Counted from the first letter of the stretch, positions 38,627 through 52,099 are shown. The stretch is DNA of 64,000 nucleotides from Apostichopus japonicus (GCF_037975245.1 NC_092573.1:15026001-15090000); one strand, 5' to 3'. Made by a program: numbers and translations. Notes: generated by a model not told the origin, from the letters alone.

Positions 38627-38839
38627 GGTGCAGCTGTCAAATATTAAGGATATTTTGTACAGAATTCATTCTCAAGAAAATAATGATTTTGTTGAAATAA
38701 ATCATCTAACTATACTTCATTGCCACCTGTCAATTTGATAACTCATACATATATAAGATCACTTCAATATACTATTCAGACAACTTGGTCATTAATAATG
38801 GAAATTTTCATAATCAAAATGAATTACTTGGTACTTATT

Positions 38840-40915
38840 TGAAGCCTGAGACACACACATAATCCATCAACCATCATCATTGGTCAATATGATATGGCTA
38901 GAGATAAACTGTGTTGAAGCTTGAGACACACACATACCCGCCAACCTTCATCATTGGTCTATTAATATAGCTAGAGATAAACTGTGTTGAAGCTTGAGAC
39001 ACACACATACCCGCCAACCTTCATCATTGGTCTATATGATATAGCTAGAGATAAACTGTGTTGAAGCTTAAGACACACACATACCCGCCAACCTTCATCA
39101 TTGGTCTATTAATATAGCTAGAGATAAACTGTGATGAAGCTTGAGACACACACATACCCGCCAACCTTCATCTATATGATATAGCTAGAGATAAACTGTG
39201 TTGAAGCCTGAGACACACACATACCCGCCAACCTTCATCATTGGTCTATATGATATAGCTAGAGATAAACTGTGTTGAAGCTTGAGACACACACATACCT
39301 GCCAACCTTCATCATTGGTCTATATGATATAGCTAGAGATAAACTGTGTTGAAGCTTAAGACACACACATACCCGCCAACCTTCATCATTGGTCTATATG
39401 ATATAGCTAGAGATAAACTGTGTTGAAGCCTGAGACACACACATACCCGCCAACCTTCATCATTGGTCTATATGATATAGCTAGAGATAAACTGTGTTGA
39501 AGCCTGAGACACACACATACCCGCCAACCTTCATCATTGGTCTATATGATATAGCTAGAGATAAACTGTGTTGAAGCCTGAGACACACACATAATCCATC
39601 AACCATCATCATTGGTCTATATGATATAGCTAGAGATAAACTGTGTTGAAGCCTGAGACACACACATACCCGCCAACCTTCATCATTGGTCTATATGATA
39701 TAGCTAGAGATAAACTGTGTTGAAGCCTGAGACACACACATAATCCATCAACCATCATCATTGGTCTATATGATATAGCTAGAGATAAACTGTGTTGAAG
39801 CCTGAGACACACACATACCCGCCAACCTTCATCATTGGTCTATATGATATAGCTAGAGATAAACTGTGTTGAAGCTTGAGACACACACATACCCGCCAAC
39901 CGCCATCATTGGTCTATTAATATAGCTAGAGATAAACTGTGTTGAAGCCTGAGACACACACATAATCCATCAACCATCATCATTGGTCTATATGATATAG
40001 CTAGAGATAAACTGTGTTGAAGCCTGAGACACACACATAATCCATCAACCATCATCATTGGTCTATATGATATAGCTAGAGATAAACTGTGTTGAAGCTT
40101 GAGACACACACATAATCCGCCAACCATCATCATTGGTCTATATGATATAGCTAGAGATAAACTGTGTTGAAGCTTAAGACACACACATACCCGCCAACCG
40201 CCATCATTGGTCTATTAATATAGCTAGAGATAAACTGTGTTGAAGCCTGAGACACACACATAATCCATCAACCATCATCATTGGTCTATATGATATAGCT
40301 AGAGATAAACTGTGTTGAAGCCTGAGACACACACATAATCCGCCAACCATCATCATTGGTCTATATGATATAGCTAGAGATAAACTGTGTTGAAGCTTAA
40401 GACACACACATACCCGCCAACCGCCATCATTGGTCTATTAATATAGCTAGAGATAAACTGTGTTGAAGCCTGAGACACACACATAATCCATCAACCATCA
40501 TCATTGGTCTACATGATATAGCTAGAGATAAACTGTGTTGAAGCCTGAGACACACACATAATCCGCCAACCATCATCATTGGTCTATATGATATAGCTAG
40601 AGATAAACTGTGTTGAAGCTTAAGACACACACATACCCGCCAACCGCCATCATTGGTCTATTAATATAGCTAGAGATAAACTGTGTTGAAGCCTGAGACA
40701 CACACATAATCCATCAACCATCATCATTGGTCTATATGATATAGCTAGAGATAAACTGTGTTGAAGCCTGAGACACACACATAATCCGCCAACCATCATC
40801 ATTGGTCTATATGATATAGCTAGAGATAAACTGTGTTGAAGCCTGAGACACACACATAATCCATCAACCATCATCATTGGTCTATATGATATAGCTAGAG
40901 ATAAACTGTGATGAA
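38840..40915. repeat. 75-bp satellite, about 28 units, with a 223-bp higher-order repeat
   Basis: Units read GAAGCCTGAGACACACACAT, then a variable word (AATCCATCAACCATCATC, AATCCGCCAACC or ACCCGCCAACC), then ATTGGTCTATATGATATAGC and TAGAGATAAACTGTGTT. From 39901 the unit types follow a fixed order. The ACCCGCCAACCGCC type with the short TATTAATATAG form (73 bp) comes first, followed by 75-bp units. Its marker occurs at 39901, 40199, 40422 and 40645, the last spacings being exactly 223. The minus-strand frames over the array (25-residue repeats) follow from the 75-bp unit and stop at the 73-bp units. Confidence 0.97.
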
Positions 40916-40929
40916 CTGCCTCCCCATGC

Positions 40930-43700
40930 AAAACAGATATGAAATATCCTTTTCCATAATTTTGCTAATCATGTTATGTACAGTATATATATTCCTTTGC
41001 TTACTATCACAGGCACTTTAAGTGACCAATGAATGCACAATTAATGAAAAGGAACACTGACTGAAATTTAACAGCTTTAATCATAACTCCAACTTCTTTT
41101 TGTCCAAAATATTTTTTACACATACTTATCAACTGTTAGATGTTCTTTAGACTAAGGGTTGAACTTTTTTCTTCTTTTTTTTGTCCATGTCTTGAATTAT
41201 ATTAATTGAAGTTCCTGTTTGTTTAGGTTTTATCATTTGTTACATTGGTTTTTCCTTCACTCTATTCTGCTTCATTCTAGCTATTTGCTGTAAGGTTCCA
41301 TTGGTTACCTAGTTCCCTATATTTATTTCTATAATTTCATTTTACTTCTGTCTGCAAAGTTTTCTCCGAATCCTCCACTTTTAATTTTTCATTCTTGACA
41401 TTTGATTGTGTTGGTTGTTTGTTAATGGCCATCATAATTGCTTTCATTACAGTAAGTAATAAATTAGAACATTAGACATCCTGTACTGATTTCAGTCTTC
41501 ATTTGATTTGAACTAAAAAAAAAAAAATCTCATTAAAAAGTGTAAATCTTAGATGAAAATATGCCTGCAAAACTTTGATAGTCAGGTATAAAAGAAAGAA
41601 CCCACAGGGAATTATGCAGTAAGAAATTTTTCTGAGCAGTTCAAACCACCCCCATATTAAAAACATGAACAAAAGTATAAACCAGTAGTTCCAAAAATAT
41701 CTTTCACTACTGTGATCTTATTTTACATAAAGGAACATTTGAATCAAGAAATATCCCCAAATGAAATAACGTCAAATATTTCTTAGCCATTTGAGTGAGA
41801 TGTTCATGATAAGCATCTTTATCAGAATGTTTTCTCTTATTTAAAGCCTTGTATTTAATTCCTCAAGTTCTAATTCTGTCATATTCTGATCAAACCATGC
41901 AATATGTAATAATACATATATCCCCTAATATAAGAGATCTGTGTATTTAGAACCATGTATGGGTTTGGGTTAATAATTAACGTCAGTTTTATCCATGAAA
42001 GGATATTTTGTGTCCCACAATTTCAATGAAAGTAATTTGGAAGATTTAGTGCCTACATTCAGTTTCTGATGTTATTTCGGTGGATTAACTTAAGAGATTA
42101 TGTTGTGTTAGGTAGAATGGTACCACAAAGACTGTGGCGAGAATGAAATTATGCAAACATCTTGGAAGGTCTTCATGGTCATGTTACCTGCATTTAATAG
42201 ACTCCAGTCACTCAGGACACAGATCTTTAAGAAACCACGTAGTTTACGGAAACCAATTCCATTCCTCAGGGTTAGAGATCTATTTATCAGCAAATCAAGA
42301 GCTTGTTTCCGATAAAGTAATTAACACACATCATGTGTTTCATGCCCTCTTTCAGTTCGTTAACATATGCCCCCCCTCAGGTGTGCATGATTTTACGGGG
42401 ATAAAAATCCACCCCAAAAAAAAAATTGTTCTTAATTTCTCAATGCTGCCGGGCTGGTAGAGACTAATTGGGACATGGTATGTCAAGAAATTGAAAAATG
42501 GACTGGTACTTGTGGGACAATCATGTCAATGACTCTAACAAGGCAATGACTTATTGTGAAGGAGTAAGTTCAAATGAGGGGAGGGGGAGGGGAGGGGAAG
42601 GGGGAAGGGGTGTCAGTGTTTGAGTATTAACTGAAGATTCACTATCCAATAAATGTTAGATGATATTTTGGAATAACACAAAAACTGAAAATAATACAAT
42701 CTGCAAATTGTTGGCATTCAAGTGAAAGGTAGTAAGAGAAATCGCTGAATCAAATAACCTTGGCATTAGAAACTAAACACTATTTCCACCAATCTGATCA
42801 AATTCTTTGCCAATAGCTTGCAATTGAATGAAAAATTTAACAGAAAATGAAAGGAATTTTTTGTATAAAGACATGATGGAGCCTAGAATGCCAAAGACAT
42901 CCTAAACTTAGACATTATGGTTTGTTAATTAGGTCTGTCATCAACAATTGACCTATAAATGAAAAGAAACTGCAAGTATACATAGACCATACATTCTTTC
43001 AAACAATTTGTAACCTATTTTGAGGGGGAAAAATCTGTGGCAATTCCTCTTTTTATGTATCTAACGGACATTCAAGTACATTACTTTAAAGGTCTACGGA
43101 CATCTATGTTCTTAGTTCTAGTTTTATTCATGAATAAATATCAGCTAATTATGTACATTGATGATGTAAGGGGAGTGAATGCATCTATTATGTGATCCTT
43201 TTTTTCACAACCTTTGGTTTCCAGAATACTGACTCCCAGAATACTGACTCCCAGAATTGTGGCCCAAGGTGTTTTTTAAAAATATTTTATTGTCTTCTAT
43301 GAAAAGAGGAACATCACATTATTCAAATAATATATGTGGGCTTGTAAAGAGGGGGTTAACATATTACGGCCTAAAATAAGAAATTTGGATGAGAGTACCT
43401 TTCCACATCATAGTTTGCACATATTTAATGAGTTTCCCAGATTTTATCAAAACTTCAAACATGTATATCTTGGAAACAAAAAGAGCTTTAAAAAAGGTTT
43501 TGCATGTGAATATAATACAAATATACTAAAAATGGGGCAATTGACTTTAATGTGTAAAAACCTAATATATTTCATCTCATCATGATGAATAAATGTATGA
43601 ATGAATGAATGAATGTACGTGTATGTATGTGTGTGTATATATAGTATGTGTGAATGCATGTGTGTGTATGTATGCATGTGTGTGTATGAGTGTGTGCGTT
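40930..43700. other. Non-coding stretch with G-rich tract
   Basis: Mostly AT-rich unique sequence. At 42577-42610 there is a run of GGGG blocks separated by A, able in principle to form a G-quadruplex. At 43222-43255 a 17-base word with AGAATACTGACTCCC is repeated. TG/TATG microsatellite at 43610-43700. No supported gene. Confidence 0.55.
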
Positions 43701-43702
43701 TG

Positions 43703-43876
43703 TTTTGTATTCTGACCGAGGACTTGAACAAAAGAATTCCAGGTCCTCGATTGTGATTTCTAAAGAATCACCATGTCCTCGGAAGAATTCAATTGTATGG
43801 GGTATTGTTAAGGTTAGGGTATGTGGATTTGAACAATGGAAAATACAATGGGGTCCTCGGTCTGAATGTAATACAA
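43703..43876. mobile_element. Small inverted-repeat element (GTCCTCGG)
   Basis: Left arm GTATTCTGACCGAGGAC (43707-43723) and right arm GTCCTCGGTCTGAAT plus GTAATACAAA (43852-43876) are inverted copies. The octamer GTCCTCGG or its near form also occurs twice inside (about 43742 and 43774). Probably a MITE; the class is not clear. Confidence 0.6.
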
Positions 43877-45203
43877 ACATGCGTGTAGGTATGTATGTTT
43901 GTATGTATGATGGCCATTAGATCTTATCAACCTGTTGTACATTGCAGATATATGCAGGTATTTTCAAAAATTAAATAGTTTCAAGTGACAGACCTGTCGA
44001 ACTATTGAAGACTTTTTCTATGCAAGTAAATGAACTAAGGTTCCTTACAATATAGCAAGGCAACCAAAACTGTCAGTTGAGTAAAAAGTATAACTAATCT
44101 GTATATAAAGAATGTTACTTTATATAGCATACTTGACACACTTTTTGCAAAAAATTAATTTGATTCATTTCTCTAGTTTTTGAGGTAGGATGGTAGAGTG
44201 ATTATCCTCCAACAATTAAGAGTTTTGTTTCAATTTTTTTCGTCAGTGTCAAATGAGTTCCTGATAGTAATTTTGACTGCGTTGCCCCCATGCAGCTAAT
44301 ACTATACTTAACGTCTTTGAATAAAACTGCTGATGAAACTGTGGGCAATTTCTGTAGAAATACTTTGTGTTTAAAGTAAGGGTACTGTTCTAGAAGTTAT
44401 TATGATTCAGTAGACTTTAAGGATTGGAATCCATCCGCTAACTAGTTATAGATATCGTCCAATGTTTGCATGACAAATACAATAATAATGATACAGAAAC
44501 AATAATTTAGGGATTGTTTCTATTCTTCATTCTTTACACCTTAGTCATAAATGAAGAACATTGAAGATTTGGATCTAGTTTTGTAAAGTTACATCATCTT
44601 TTGACTAATTCATATGAGGATTACTGCACATTCTTATGGTAAAAACACAAACTTTTCCCAGAGCATGCTGTAATATGTACCTCAGGATAATAGTTCCCCA
44701 GACTACATATACATGAAATGAAAGAAAATAAATATAAAACAGGTTTAGTAATGAAGTAGAATATGGATTAAGCTGTCTTCTACTATTTCATAGTTATTGA
44801 AACCCTTAACAACATGTGATACAGACCGTATGTAATTTCGATGAGGCAAAAGGAATTCAATTCACAATTCATGTGCAAAAACAATATGGTACGATGCACA
44901 TGATATGAAAAAGCAAAATCAATATTCTTGAAGAGTAACAAAGAAAAAACAATCCATTACTGATGGCATCCTGTCAGTATGACATGTCACAGTTTGACAG
45001 GTCAAGAATTTGATATATCACATTCAAATCATATTAAAACGCATAGCTGGAGGAGAAAAAAAAAATCTTTTTTTGGGGCTCATACTAAAGTATTTTAGTA
45101 CACAAACACTACTGTGGTTGCTGTTTATTCGAAAAAGACAGTAATTTAGAGAAATCTGATGTCAAAGTTAGCAGATTCTCACTGACCAGAAACGTGATGC
45201 GTA

Positions 45204-45754
45204 AAAGCTCATGAACCTACAGGTCATCGTGTGACGTCATTCTGCGGAGTGTACTGCAAACGCGAAACAATAACAATGGACTTTCCACGTACGTCTTGTA
45301 AGAAAGTGAACCATTTATTAACTTCACTCTTCCAATAAACATGCAGCTACATGAGAAAGAAATGATTGTTAGAATTGTTAAATCATTTTGGGTATAGCAA
45401 TTCTTCAAATAAAAGTAAATTGTAGAAGTGCGCTGAACATATATTCGCCTGCAGACGGTGGGAAACTCAGGTGCTAGAAAGTCTTTGTGTGGTAGCTATT
45501 TACAAAATGACTCCAAAGCCTGTGCGTGTTTTGTTGGTTTGATGACTAGGAAACGGAAGAAACTTAAATTTCTGTTCTCAGAAGTGTTTTTGCAACCTCC
45601 TACTACACAATTTGTTGGCATTTTGATATTAACAGTATGACAGAGTGTCATATCGGCGTAGTGTTAGTGTTGAAGTGAATAGCTTGATCGAAAGTTTTCC
45701 TGAACCGACTCTGCACATGTACGTCACAGGGTGACCTGCAGTAACATGAGCCCT
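45204..45754. mobile_element. Inverted-repeat MITE with TA flanks
   Basis: A 551-base element with long imperfect TIRs of about 50 bases. The left starts AAAGCTCATGAACCTACAGG, the right (minus strand) AGGGCTCATGTTACTGCAGG. Both continue through GTCA and TGTGACGT to TGC-GAG words. TA lies on both sides (45202-45203 and 45755-45756), as expected for a Tc1/mariner-type target. No transposase. Confidence 0.7.
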
Positions 45755-45756
45755 TA

Positions 45757-48700
45757 GGAAATCTTTGCGAAAAGAGCAAATTTCTTGTCCAAAAGTGCTA
45801 GGATTGATCAGGTTTTACCGAGTCTCACAAGAATACAACGTGCCATACATCAATGGAATGGTACAAGTGTCAATATTCAACGTAACATAAATTTGAACGG
45901 ACTAGAGGATGTCAAAAAACCACCAGCTACCGTATGCCTTTTAAGTATGCATCTATAATGCAGAGGGTAACAGTAGCAGCCTCATCTACTGTCAGGGTCA
46001 AGGGGTTTACCAAACCTATGATATATGCACAGTAATATTAAGTAAGAATGCAATTGATCAAACATGCCAGGACAGCAACAGCAATAGCACACTGCTCCCT
46101 CCACTGATGAAGACTACTTGAGGAGTGTCACATGATGATAATGAGCCAAGTTGTACATGCTTGATCTGGCATTATAACCAAGCTATGCCTTAGCTCTACA
46201 TCTCAGTGTCATGAATCTCATGTTTAACTTATTACATATACACGTCTACTTCTAGTGACGATCGCTGAATACAGAAGCAGAGTACAAGGCCCCCTATTAA
46301 GTGACCTGCAACTGAAGGGCCAGACCCACAGTCAACGTTGCAAACCCCGCCTTAAACCCGCACACATAGTCAACATATACACACCTGGCTGAGTTGCATG
46401 TCAACAAAATTAAAAGGGCAATTTGAAACATTCACACACAATTACATGCATGTGTTACTTTACAAAGTTAAGGAAGTTGAATTATACATTATTCAGTACT
46501 GCAAGTTATATACATGTGCTGCAGCCACCATTTTACATGAATGGGGTCTCACAATTCCATTCTCTTTTTAAAGGTGAGAGGGCACCACCTCCCCTTCCAT
46601 TTCCCATTTTGCAGGAAAAGTTTATATAGGAGCTATGGGAAATTTTCAGGTACTTTTTGGCACCAACACGGTACCAACTATAATAATTTTCACATGATCA
46701 TTATTTGAGGAGCTAGGTACTAATGTCTTATTTGATAATGTTTTAATTACATGAGGCACTTCTAGTTTTCTGATTGCTATTGAAGTTGTTATATGCATAC
46801 CAACCCACTGCATAATTAAATGTAGCCTATTTTAATTAAGAAATAAATTCAATCTATTTCTGAACCAAGAAATGTTAGTTAAAACCCAGAGTATGTTTGT
46901 TAAATGAACTGTCCAATTTTCTGTCTACATCAATACATTAAGAAATCCAAAACTGCATTTGATTTGGACATCACTCAAACAAGACTTGCAATGCAGCATA
47001 TGAGGTATTTGCATAATTGCAGAATAATTTAATTTGAAAATGAGATGAAATCAGATAATAGCTCAGCATATGCATACATGTACACATTCCTCAGCTAAGC
47101 TTACATATATCTACTATATTTCCTGCATACATGCAATGATGTGGATATATTCGTCACAAACTTTGGCAGTCTACATTTAACATCCATTTGGAGAGGATCA
47201 ATTGAAAACTATGTGTCAACAGAATTCACCTTGGTTCCTAAATCCTATTATTAATACATAAAAACTGATCTTCAAATTGCTTCTCAAAATGACTTACAGG
47301 ATTAAAGGACAATTTCTAAAGATATTTCAGTTTCCCATGGAATCAAGAAAACTAGTCATGGTTTCCTAGCAACCGTTTTTAAAGCAGAAGATTCAAATGA
47401 CTATAAATAAACGGCATATTGTGAATGAAAGCAAAACCAGATCTAGTCTATGTGCATGATACCATGTTTGTAGTGACTTTGATGACCATTGATGAGCCAA
47501 ATGTCCTACGACAACTAAAATTCCCAGCAACTATATTAGGAACAAATGTATCATAGATATAAGAATGTTAAGGAATAGAAAGTTGAACAAACAGATTAAT
47601 GAACAGTAGCATTGTCAGGTGTTTGGAAGTCATTCAGGGGGAGGGGCCGGGAGGGGAGGGGGGTACAGCAAAATGAGCAAACATTTGGGGCACAAAGGAT
47701 GCAGGTAGTACAAGCTGGTGCATGTGGCAAGAAGCTCATAGTTTCAGAGAATACTTTCTTATACTTTAAGGAATAAATGTGTGAGATAATATGGCACTAT
47801 TATCATTAATCTCAAGATGGCAAGTCCCAAGTATGTAAGAATTCTTTCAAAAGTTGCAGCCGCTGCAAATCCTGCTCAGCTAGAATGAATCTATATCAAA
47901 CAATAGAGATTATCTAGATACAGGCATTATAGCCTGTATCTATTATGGGAACTGCAGAGCACCAAAATGTAGTCATGACCTAATTAAGCAGATTGACTGC
48001 AGGATGTCGCAGCAGCTGCCCCCTCACCATCCTACTGTACTTTTGACATGGTATGTACGCCCCACCACCCACCCCCACCCCTAACACACCTGCAGTAAAC
48101 TGCATTAAGAATACATGTATAAACCAGCTGACACGATTCGGAAGGGTTTGTCTACATAGATTGCAAATGTGTATAAAACTTTGACACATATTTTCTTCGA
48201 TTTAAATTATGTTTATAGTTTCATCTCCTCAAGCTTTGGGGGACTTTGCAACTTTTGAATACACATAAAATATGTTGTACCTACCACACTCGGTTTGATA
48301 TTGCCAATGCAGTGTGTACGCCTTGTAAAGTTGATTATGCTATAAGAAGCCCTGAATGCCCCTTAGTTATGTACTCTGTAAATTTCTCCTGTGTATTCTT
48401 TTTTTGCCCCAAAATCCCCCAGCAGCTGATTCCAACAAGCTATAGCAGTCAGACTGTTTGCAGTTTATATTTCTGAATTATGTTAGTGGAAGTCCTACAA
48501 GGGACTGCTGCCAGCCAGTAGTTGATAATACAACATACATTGACACACACAAAGAACTTACAGGAAAAAAAAGTGCTATATATACTTCCTCAAACCGAAG
48601 TTCAAAGCTGACAAACATGTTGGAATTTGTGCCCTTTTCAATGATGCAGGCCAAAGTAATATAGACATAAGGCATACATATACAAATAACCTTCACAAGA

Positions 48701-50100
48701 ATTCAAGCTTATATATTGAGAATTCACAAATTCGATCATGTATTAAAGCCAATGCTTTTCCTTACCAGAAATGTTCTCATATATATATACAAGATGATGA
48801 GAAATGCTGCATTGTGAGAAGCAAATATTCGGCCAATAAATTATTTAACTAATCCAATTCTGCAGCTTCTAATGCAATCATTTCAATACTCTCTCATCAA
48901 ACAGACGGAGGCCCTATCTGCTGCAATCGAGATCCAGAAACGACGAGAAAGTTAATAAAAGTTGAGGAGTCTGAGGGTTGTAATCTCTTTAACAGAGTAT
49001 GTTTTGACAGCTTTTCTACTTTCCTTCTCTCCTTGGGGTGTTTCTCCACGAAAAACACAGTTTTCCCCTTTCTCTCCGTTTTTTTTTCCCTCTTTATTTT
49101 CTTTTACGTTGTCGCATGTGTCACAGTGCAAGATTTCCAATTGGCATTTAATGGCACATGCAACATTTAATATACAATAACTGAAGGGGGTTATCACAGC
49201 CTTGACTTGATTTTACTTGAAAATGAAACGAAGGAATGTGTCGCTGACATAGAAAATACAAATTAGTTGGAAAAGTGTTGGTTGATAGAGGAGCACAATA
49301 CTGTCACACTTTGTTATGATACAACATGTCTACTCTTAGCTCACAAGGGACATTAATTTCTGCAACCTTTCAGCCGCCTTTGGCCAAGGAGATACATCTA
49401 GTGCAAGTGTTAAGTATGTCATTTCCAGTGACTCAAACTTCTCAATCAATGAAGCAGATTTTGCTCAGTTTGAATGATCTGTTTGTAATTTTATTCAAGT
49501 TTTCCAGCACACTCATCTTCTCCACGTATATCTTTCATTCCTTTTCTTTTCTTATTTAATAACCATTTGCTTTGAAAAATATTCAACAATAAGCTATATA
49601 AATATGGAATTTACTTTCACTTGGTCTGTGTAAATCTATAGATGTTAAACTATAATAACACAGTTTAATTACATACACTCTTTGAATTAAGAGAAATGCC
49701 ATCAAGAAAAAGTTTGTTGGAAGCTCATCCCCACTTTTTACAGTTGAAAGTTTATCTGACCAATTCCACACACATCATTGCAGCACAAAATGTCAGATCA
49801 AGTAGCTTTTGATATTTGAAGCAGAATCTTAATACCATTTTCCACCAATTCTAACAGCGGAGAATGAAACGATGAAAACAAGTCGCTACGTGGCCAGAAT
49901 GAATCGACCACCGTATTCAATTTAATATTTCCACCAGGATGCTTGAATTACGTAATGTGTGTTTATCATTTATCGGGTAAAAGTCACCTATGGATGAGCT
50001 CCTTTTCAAAACAACAAACTGCAGATGATGATTACAATTGGGTGTTACTAAAACGCATGACAATTGCGTTACACATAACAAATGACAATATGTTGTACAC
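45757..50100. other. Non-coding stretch, no recognised gene
   Basis: AT-rich sequence. A G-rich tract with several GGGG blocks lies at 47637-47665 and a C-rich stretch at 48058-48083. The open frames here are short, and none has recognised domains or convincing splice borders. Confidence 0.5.
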
Positions 50101-50117
50101 ACTAAAAAATTGCGTTG

Positions 50118-50808
50118 ACTAGAACGAATGACAGTGAATGACAGCACAGACATTTGCTTCAACCGGATATCACACTTCAGACTTCGTGGGTTAAAGCCAC
50201 GCAAAACATGTGGACGCGAAGTGCATATGTTACAGATCTAGTAAAGTACGGACAAGATACAAACGCACCTTATAGTAAGCGAAATTGGGAAGTCTGATTT
50301 TAAAAAGTAAATTTAACGTCATTTTTCCGATATTAATTGTTAGAAACTAACAATACTATAATCTTGAAATGGCTAACAATTTCAGGAAGAGTCCTTATAT
50401 TTGCGATTTTGACCGGTGTTTTCGGAAATTCTTGAGCAAGATGTTTGACTTGCCCTGTGGGATTTTACCCCGTGAACTTAGGGGAATTGAAAAAATTTGT
50501 TACTGTTTGCGACAATACTATAATCTTGAAACGGCTAAAAATTTCAGGAAGAGTCCTTATATTTGCAATTTTGACCGGTGTTTTCGGAAATTTTTGAGCA
50601 AGATGTTTGACTTGCCCTGTGGGATTTTATCCTGTGAACTTAGGGGAATTGAAAAATTTGTTACTGTTTGCGACTGCGCAGATTTTTGCGCAGAAAACCA
50701 ATAACCACATTTACTCCACTCTGTTAATCATTCTATCTCCACTCACCACCGTCCTTCGTTGTCATTCGCGAATGATAATTACCCCCATTCGCTGTCATTC
50801 GTTTTAGT
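50118..50808. mobile_element. Inverted-repeat element enclosing a tandem duplication
   Basis: The left arm ACTAGAACGAATGACAGTGA (50118-50137, continuing ATGACAG) is inverted at the right as CATTCGCTGTCATTCGTTTT then AGT (50786-50808). TTG lies outside both arms, a possible 3-base target duplication. The interior carries a 162-bp tandem duplication. Confidence 0.5.
50350..50675 (+). repeat. 162-bp tandem duplication, two copies
   Basis: The word ACAATACTATAATCTTGAAA starts at 50350 and 50512. The copies agree at most positions through GGAAGAGTCCTTATATTTGC, TTTTGACCGGTGTTTTCGG and TTTGACTTGCCCTGTGGGAT. As 162 is a multiple of three, one open frame (50369-50704) crosses both copies. It encodes a Cys- and Phe-rich peptide of 111 residues without a recognised domain, and I do not call it a gene. 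Confidence 0.9.
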
Positions 50809-50814
50809 TTGTCC

Positions 50815-51990
50815 TTTACAATTGAAACAAAAGTCTTGAGAAGAGAAATAGGAATTTGATTGTTGAAAAGATGTCATCATCACCACTGAGTTAAATGTAT
50901 CTGGACATTTCCTCAAACCATGGAGCTATAAACAGATAGCTCCATGCTCAAACCTACCTCTGCAACTCTTGCATGACTCAATGGATAGCCAGCATAAAAG
51001 GCAGTCGGTGCATGGGAAGCTTATATTACTAAGACTATACTGGCACTACTACTGTACACCCATCCTCCTTACAGTCCAACCACTGATTAATCTGAAAATC
51101 CCAACACAGAGCCTCATTCCAATTTATAAAAGACAGCCTTCTGATAAGGTGGCTCCAATAATGCCGAAATTACAAAGATCATAGGTCACAGTCTGACATT
51201 TTGGGAGTTTGCAAGGAGTTGACAACTTGGGATATATCTCAATCCCAATTAAATTACCAATCAAACAAGCCAATATTTCCCACTTCCCCTCCCCCCCCCC
51301 TTATTCCCTTTGCTACAACCCTCTGCCTGTCCATCCTCTCTAAAAAGAAAAAGAAACATATATATATCCCCTCCTCCCTCTGATCACATATATTAAAGAA
51401 ATAAACAACAAATAAACCAGTAAAGCAACTTGTGTTGACTCTCTCTCATCCAAACATTTTTGTAGAAAATTCTTGCATTTTTTCAGAGCCGTAAATCCAA
51501 TCAGAGGAGAGAGTGGCTGTACGTACTCTAGGATTCAAAGATCATTACGAGGAACGTGATCTTTCGTAACCAACTTCTTGCACTCCCCCTCAATGTGACT
51601 GTCGGCGTAGATAGAAAATAATTAATGCTTAATTACACATGGATTTTATCTTGAACAAAATGAGCGATTCTGAGAAAATTTGGCACACGTTTCTCATTGT
51701 TGCAGAGGAACTTTGACATATTCTAATATTCTATGCCCGCAAGATCTCTGATCATTTCACTAAGAAGCTTTTCTACTTGTAAATAAAATCTCATCAAGCG
51801 ATCACTAAATAGAAAAGGATTGTATCATTCAATCAATTAATTAATATAAATTAAAAAAATGGAAAGGTCTATCAGTCTATTAAGGTCTATTATTTTTAAA
51901 TTTAGTTGAATTATCAGGTATGAGATAAAGATGTAAATTTAGTGATCAAAGCTTGGCCACTACTAGCTGCACCAAATAAGCTTGCCCTCA
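50815..51990. other. Non-coding stretch, no recognised feature
   Basis: AT-rich unique sequence with a C run near 51290 and a small hairpin (AAAGATCA / TGATCTTT, 51538-51565). No supported gene. Confidence 0.4.
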
Positions 51991-52017
51991 AACAAGTCAC
52001 CTCAGGATTACAATTCC

Positions 52018-52090
52018 CTGTGCTCAGTTTATAGAGCTTGCGATCCTGAGGTATGTGACTTGTTCCAGTCCCGCTCTCGGCAATTAAAGT
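52018..52090 (+). repeat. tRNA-derived SINE fragment (probable)
   Basis: TGCTCAGTTTATAGAGC (52021-52037) matches a tRNA D-arm and A box with a GCTC/GAGC stem. GTTCCAGTCCC (52062-52072) matches the B box and T-loop, 41 bases downstream as in tRNAs. The anticodon stem is degenerate, so this is not a working tRNA gene. A T-rich piece follows. The segment 51992-52008 upstream pairs with 52043-52063 to form a long hairpin. Confidence 0.6.
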
Positions 52091-52099
52091 TTCTTTTTT

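Noticed and set aside
38840-40931. Repetitive minus-strand open frames with a 25-residue repeat
   Set aside because: They are a by-product of the 75-bp satellite unit and end wherever a 73-bp unit shifts the frame.
43572-43880. His/Thr-rich minus-strand open frames
   Set aside because: They are translations of a TG/TATG microsatellite and the adjacent inverted-repeat element.
45440-45490. Possible alpha-1 repeat exon (minus-strand LAPEF)
   Set aside because: Only four residues resemble the SAPELF motif; the flanking residues and splice borders do not fit, and it lies inside a MITE.
51992-52063. Intrinsic transcription terminator
   Set aside because: Bacterial-type terminators do not apply to this animal sequence; the hairpin overlaps a tRNA-like SINE piece.
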